Origin: Porticoccaceae bacterium
GTDB taxonomy: Bacteria > Pseudomonadota > Gammaproteobacteria > Pseudomonadales > Porticoccaceae
Assembly (NCBI GenBank): GCA_019090225.1
Contig: JAHRWI010000310.1
Location: forward strand, 1 to 15,339
Direction: 5' to 3'
DNA: 15,339 bases
Position numbers and translations under genes: made by a program. Position 1 is the first letter of the stretch; every line of letters starts with the position of its first letter. The notes under the pieces were generated by a model. That model did not search any database, was not told the DNA's origin, and saw only the letters and a list, made by a program, of their open reading frames with translations. Shown here piece after piece: positions 15,144 through 15,339 of the stretch.

Positions 15144-15339
15144 ATGACAAATCCAGAAAATGATGTACGACAACGCTTTATTTTCGACAATAGCGATATT
15201 CGCGGCGAAATTTTATCGCTTCAAGAAAGTTACCAAACCATTCTTGGCCAGACCAATTACCCGCCAGCTATTGCCCACCTGCTCGGCGAATTCCTGGCCG
15301 GTGCCTGCTTGCTCAGCGCGACCTTGAAGTTTGACGGCA
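15144..15339 (+). CDS. hslO: Hsp33 redox-regulated chaperone HslO, 5' part only
   Basis: Hsp33 is a cytoplasmic holdase activated by oxidation and unfolding, through a C-terminal zinc centre. Only the first 65 codons lie in the window. They read MTNPENDVRQRFIFDNSDIR and continue with GEILSLQESYQTIL and AHLLGEFLAGACLLSATLKFDG. These match the start of the N-terminal substrate-binding domain, including the conserved RGEI and LLGE/LLSATLKF stretches. The zinc-binding cysteines would lie beyond the right edge. An ATG at 15133 is in another frame and cannot be the start. Placement after hslR supports the call. Confidence 0.94.
   Translation, partial: MTNPENDVRQRFIFDNSDIRGEILSLQESYQTILGQTNYPPAIAHLLGEFLAGACLLSATLKFDG

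Noticed and set aside
1..15339. Search for a novel system, mobile element, CRISPR array or defence island.
   Set aside because: Essentially all of the window is accounted for by conserved housekeeping genes with gaps of at most 162 bp. No transposase, integrase, att-like repeats, spaced repeats or unknown gene was seen.

Overview
The window looks like chromosomal housekeeping DNA from a gammaproteobacterium. Gene content and order support this: a pilMNOPQ-aroK-aroB cluster leading into gltB, a divergent penicillin-binding protein 1A gene, and a cysQ/nudE/yrfG/hslR/hslO group. The type IV pilus genes and the ponA-pilM divergence resemble Pseudomonas and marine Cellvibrio-like lineages more than enterics, but I cannot name a genus from the sequence alone. 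Every major gene appears intact. gltB and hslO are cut by the window edges.

Layout. Positions 1-2741 (minus) are the first 913 codons of gltB, large subunit of glutamate synthase. A 117-bp gap with a candidate promoter separates it from aroB (2859-3932, minus) and aroK (4012-4524, minus). aroK directly abuts pilQ, and pilQ, pilP, pilO, pilN and pilM (4525-9546, minus) run as one tightly packed operon, read in the order M-N-O-P-Q-aroK-aroB. A 142-bp divergent control region (9547-9688) drives pilM leftward and mrcA/ponA (9689-12220) rightward. cysQ (12270-13097) and nudE (13258-13830) lie on the minus strand, convergent with ponA. yrfG (13848-14528), hslR (14595-14981) and the start of hslO (15144 onward) run on the plus strand, divergent from nudE across only 17 bp.

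How the genes fit together. PilM, PilN, PilO and PilP form the cytoplasm-to-outer-membrane alignment complex that docks onto the PilQ secretin. The operon continues into two shikimate-pathway enzymes, an old linkage in gammaproteobacteria with no obvious biochemical logic. PBP1A builds the peptidoglycan layer that the pilus apparatus must cross. CysQ, NudE and YrfG are all small phosphatases or hydrolases that clear nucleotides or nucleotide-derived metabolites. HslR (ribosome rescue) and HslO (Hsp33 redox chaperone) are stress proteins.

I found no mobile element, CRISPR array, tRNA, rRNA or defence system, and no convincing previously undescribed system. The points worth a second look are regulatory or about gene order: interlocked divergent promoters at ponA/pilM, a terminator-like hairpin between a candidate cysQ promoter and cysQ, an IHF-like site in the gltB leader, absence of a damX-type gene between aroB and gltB, and start-codon choices in pilN and pilO.
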